Source of the DNA: Fonticula-like sp. SCN 57-25
Taxonomy: Eukaryota; Nucleariida; Rotosphaerida
Direction of reading: 5' to 3'
DNA: 43,137 nucleotides
NCBI GenBank assembly: GCA_001724245.1
Contig: MEDX01000025.1
Span: 1 to 43,137, forward strand
A program made the position numbers and the translations under genes. Numbering within the stretch: position 1 is the first letter of the stretch; each line of letters begins with the position of its first letter. Under the pieces are notes generated by a model. The model was not told where the DNA came from, ran no database searches, and saw only the letters and a list, made by a program, of their open reading frames with translations. This document shows positions 40,849 to 43,137 of this stretch, in pieces.

Positions 40849-40869
40849 CGCAAACTGGTACGCAAACTG
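40849..40869 (-). promoter_or_regulatory. Two CGCAAACTG elements at 12-bp spacing (DUF4870/EXO70 promoter)
   Basis: CGCAAACTG at 40849-40857 and again at 40861-40869, exactly 12 bp apart, in the orientation opposite to the arrays at 9531, 17138 and 26951. They lie 53 bp from the ATG at 40796 and 69 bp from the ATG at 40938. Confidence 0.65.
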
Positions 40870-40937
40870 CTGAATCTGCCCCAGATTAAGGCTTTGTCGG
40901 CCCTTGAGTCTGCTCCGGATTTGTGCCTGGCGCCAGG

Positions 40938-42758
40938 ATGCCCGACGACGATGAGGCGATGCTGGCGGAGGCGCTTTTGCTCTCCCCCGAGATCCGTCAA
41001 TTAAAGGAGACGCTTCACCGCTCGGACGTTGTAGCCTCCGAGATTGTCTCTCTTTTGGAAGGATTCGAGTCCCGGCTAAGTCGCCTCGAGACGGTCGTGG
41101 CGCCGATCCATCAGCAGACCAAGGCCCTAACGACGCTGAGCGGCAATCTCGAAGGCACGGTGAGCCAGCTTTCGGTGGTTCTTTCCTACTTTCAGCTTGC
41201 CGAAATGTCGCGCTCTCTTGTGACGCAGGCGTCCGTGCGCGACAAGGCGGACGCGATCCTTGCCCAGCTTGATCGCCTTGACGAGGCCGTCGTGTTTTTG
41301 TCTTCGAGCCGGATCCAAGGCGGCGATCGCATCACTGCCCAGCTGCGTGATCTCCACCGCCAGGGCCTTGACCGCGTCAAGAGCGAGCTGCGCGTTCTGC
41401 TCGACGAGGCCGCGCCGTCCGTCGCAGATGCTATTGACCGTCTCGAGCAAGCTCGCTTTGGCCGCGGGTCGAGCGCCACGCTCACATCGCCGACCGGCGC
41501 CCCCTCCTCCCCCCGCTCGGGCTCGCGGCAAGTTTACCTCGTGGACACGGAAGCCCTTCCTCTCGTGTGCCACCTGATTGGCTACCTCGGCGAAAGCGCG
41601 TGCGAGGCGATCTTTGTGTCTGCTCGCTCCCAATTCATCGACCGCGTCGTCGCCTCGCTCACTTCCCTCGCCTTTCCCTCCGACGACACCTCGTACGAGC
41701 GCGGCACCGGTCCGTTTGTGACGTACCTTCGCCGCCTTGTGCGTCTTTTGCGCCTTGAAATGGAGCTTGTCGAGTATGTCCTTCCGAGCAACCCGAGTGC
41801 CGTCTTTGCCCGCCTTCTCGTCCCCGTCATTCAGTCGCTGTCCACCGCGTCCGACTCCTTTTCCGGCCGCGTCAAGCGCGGCGTTGTCGCGCACGAGTAC
41901 CGCGACCTTTTATCCTTGTTTGATTTATTGGCGAGCGCGCGCGAGCCTCAGCAGGACCTCGAGCGCCTGCTCACTTACTGCGGCCGCAACGAGTCTGAAA
42001 TATCAGAGCTGACCGAGCGCCTTCGCAAGGTCGCCTCTGGCGCCTTCCGCGACCTCATGGGCGACGCGCGTCGGCCTCTTAAAGCGAGCTCGCAGCCCGC
42101 CGACAGCACCGTGCACGAGACGACGAGCCACCTTGTCGGCTTTCTTCAGCGTCTCGTCACGTACCGCGGCAGCGTCGACCTCTTACTTCCGCCGCCCCAC
42201 AGCGGCGCGCTCGCCATCTACGTGCTCGACCTTCTCGACGCGCTCTGGGCCAACCTCGAGACGCTCGCGCAGGCGTACAAAAAGCCTATCCAGGCGGCCG
42301 TCTTTCTCATCAACAACTGCCACTACATGCAGCGCTTCATTCGGGACCCGCCGACGCTCGCGCTCGTCGGAAAGGACGCCGAGGCGACATACGCCGAGCG
42401 CATCGCGGCGCAGCTCGAGGACTACCAGGCGTGCTGGAAGGGCGTCATCGAAAACATTCTCGAGGTGAACGCAGGCAGGGCTGGCTCGAGCAGCAGCAGT
42501 AAAAAGGTAAAGGAAAAGCTGACGCACTTTAACCGCGAGGTGGAAGAGATGCGTTTGGTGCATCTCGCGCTGTCGGTGCCGGACCGCGAGCTGAGAAAAC
42601 AGATAAGAAGGTTGCTCGCGGGTGTTATTTGCCCGCTGTACGAGCAGTTTTACGACAGGCACGCCAAGAGCGACTTTACAAAGAACCCGGAAAAGTACTT
42701 AAAGTACCAACCGGCCGACCTCGAGGCGCTTTTAAACTCGCTCTTTGAGAGCGCATAG
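40938..42758 (+). CDS. EXO70: EXO70, exocyst complex subunit
   Basis: Tethers secretory vesicles to the plasma membrane. Intronless, 606 aa. N-terminal helices with LETVVAPIHQQTKALT, the family Pi-T-L segment; then SYFQLAEMSRSL; the helical-bundle middle region with EALPLVCHLIGYL; and the C-terminal region with NNCHYMQRFIRDPP, KVKEKLTHFNREVEEM, and the very typical end CPLYEQFYDRHAKSDFTKNPEKYLKY. Start is the first ATG after the divergent promoter. Slightly shorter than animal EXOC7. Confidence 0.94.
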   Translation: MPDDDEAMLAEALLLSPEIRQLKETLHRSDVVASEIVSLLEGFESRLSRLETVVAPIHQQTKALTTLSGNLEGTVSQLSVVLSYFQLAEMSRSLVTQASVRDKADAILAQLDRLDEAVVFLSSSRIQGGDRITAQLRDLHRQGLDRVKSELRVLLDEAAPSVADAIDRLEQARFGRGSSATLTSPTGAPSSPRSGSRQVYLVDTEALPLVCHLIGYLGESACEAIFVSARSQFIDRVVASLTSLAFPSDDTSYERGTGPFVTYLRRLVRLLRLEMELVEYVLPSNPSAVFARLLVPVIQSLSTASDSFSGRVKRGVVAHEYRDLLSLFDLLASAREPQQDLERLLTYCGRNESEISELTERLRKVASGAFRDLMGDARRPLKASSQPADSTVHETTSHLVGFLQRLVTYRGSVDLLLPPPHSGALAIYVLDLLDALWANLETLAQAYKKPIQAAVFLINNCHYMQRFIRDPPTLALVGKDAEATYAERIAAQLEDYQACWKGVIENILEVNAGRAGSSSSSKKVKEKLTHFNREVEEMRLVHLALSVPDRELRKQIRRLLAGVICPLYEQFYDRHAKSDFTKNPEKYLKYQPADLEALLNSLFESA

Positions 42759-42917
42759 CGCAATATTACGTGTATTTCAAGTCTGTTTTGAAAGTGTATA
42801 TTATTTTCATGGCATCTGCCAAGAGCATGAAAAGTGGCCTATGCGGCCACAATGGCTTACCTGTATGGGCAGATACGCACCATACTGTAGCACCCTCTGC
42901 TTGTTCATGACATAATC

Positions 42918-43137
42918 TCATGATAATGAGCCCTTCCGCAGGTCGGCAATGTGCTCCAACCTCGTCCCGCTGACATGCACCACCAGCTTCATCGTGTAAT
43001 AGGTCGACCCTGGCTGTGCCGACCTGTTGAATGCAGGGAAAATGCGCTCCTGCATAAAGTCTGTGCTGATGACGGCTGTGAACTTTGCCTTCAGCATGTC
43101 CGCTCTCGGCCCGTCCTCACGTTCAGCTTGCAGGATC
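42918..43137 (-). CDS. Partial ORF at the right edge, possibly a transposon-linked DUF7869-type relic
   Basis: A frame open from the window end (continuing outside) to a stop at 42918 gives about 72 residues, including STDFMQERIFPAF, SAQPGSTYYTMKLVVHVSG. The order D-x-x-Q ... P ... QPGxTYY ... l-x-V-x-x-x-G recalls a segment of uncharacterised mobile-element-linked proteins (DUF7869). It ends abruptly after GTRLEHIADLRKGSLS, and its codons are less GC-biased than the neighbours. It could be a decayed copy. Assignment is weak. Confidence 0.3.
   Translation of the reverse strand, partial: ILQAEREDGPRADMLKAKFTAVISTDFMQERIFPAFNRSAQPGSTYYTMKLVVHVSGTRLEHIADLRKGSLS

Overview
This is nuclear DNA of a compact, GC-rich unicellular eukaryote. 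Evidence: 22 complete and 2 partial protein genes in 43 kb, typical eukaryotic housekeeping products, 47 inferred spliceosomal introns mostly 44-64 nt long, and two type II tRNA-Leu genes. There are no operons, no mobile elements with intact ends and no CRISPR. The presence of a true paxillin (LD motifs plus four LIM domains) and of a KAT14/CSRP2BP-type acetyltransferase points to Amorphea (an opisthokont outside Dikarya, or an amoebozoan). I cannot name the species from sequence alone.

Layout, left to right: 3' part of the cohesin loader SCC2/NIPBL (+, with a 25-bp frame-breaking tandem duplication); an RRM protein of unknown role (+); a 2-oxoglutarate/Fe(II) oxygenase (-); ribosomal protein L35/uL29 (+); a SEC14-type CRAL-TRIO/GOLD protein (-); RRP6/EXOSC10 (+); paxillin (-); mitochondrial-type branched-chain aminotransferase (-); an SMG9-like protein (-); NMD3 (-); CWF19-like splicing factor (-); two tandem tRNA-Leu(CAG) genes (+); SWR1/SRCAP-type remodeller (-); FIG4 phosphoinositide phosphatase (+); THOC5 (+); a 1-acylglycerol-3-phosphate acyltransferase with a repetitive tail (-); a TMX1-like ER thioredoxin (-); a class III CoA-transferase like SUGCT (+); a small SET-domain protein (-); mitochondrial GatC (+); KAT14 (-); a RING-less GIDE-domain membrane protein (+); a small DUF4870-like membrane protein (-); EXO70 (+); and at the right edge a partial ORF that may be a relic (-).

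The genes do not form a pathway; several (RRP6, SMG9, NMD3, CWF19, THOC5, L35) act in RNA metabolism, but that is common in gene-dense genomes. Many genes are divergent pairs separated by 50-230 bp.

The most interesting signals are genome-wide rather than single genes. First, 44 of 47 inferred 5' splice sites read GTRCG (GTACGC/GTGCGC) and none reads GTAAG, which implies an altered U1 pairing or strong lineage preference. Second, a CAGTTTGCA element occurs in at least six promoters and in four cases recurs at exactly 12-bp spacing. Exon boundaries were inferred by hand from reading frame, splice signals and protein-family fit; every multi-exon model given here keeps frame, except for the flagged break in SCC2.
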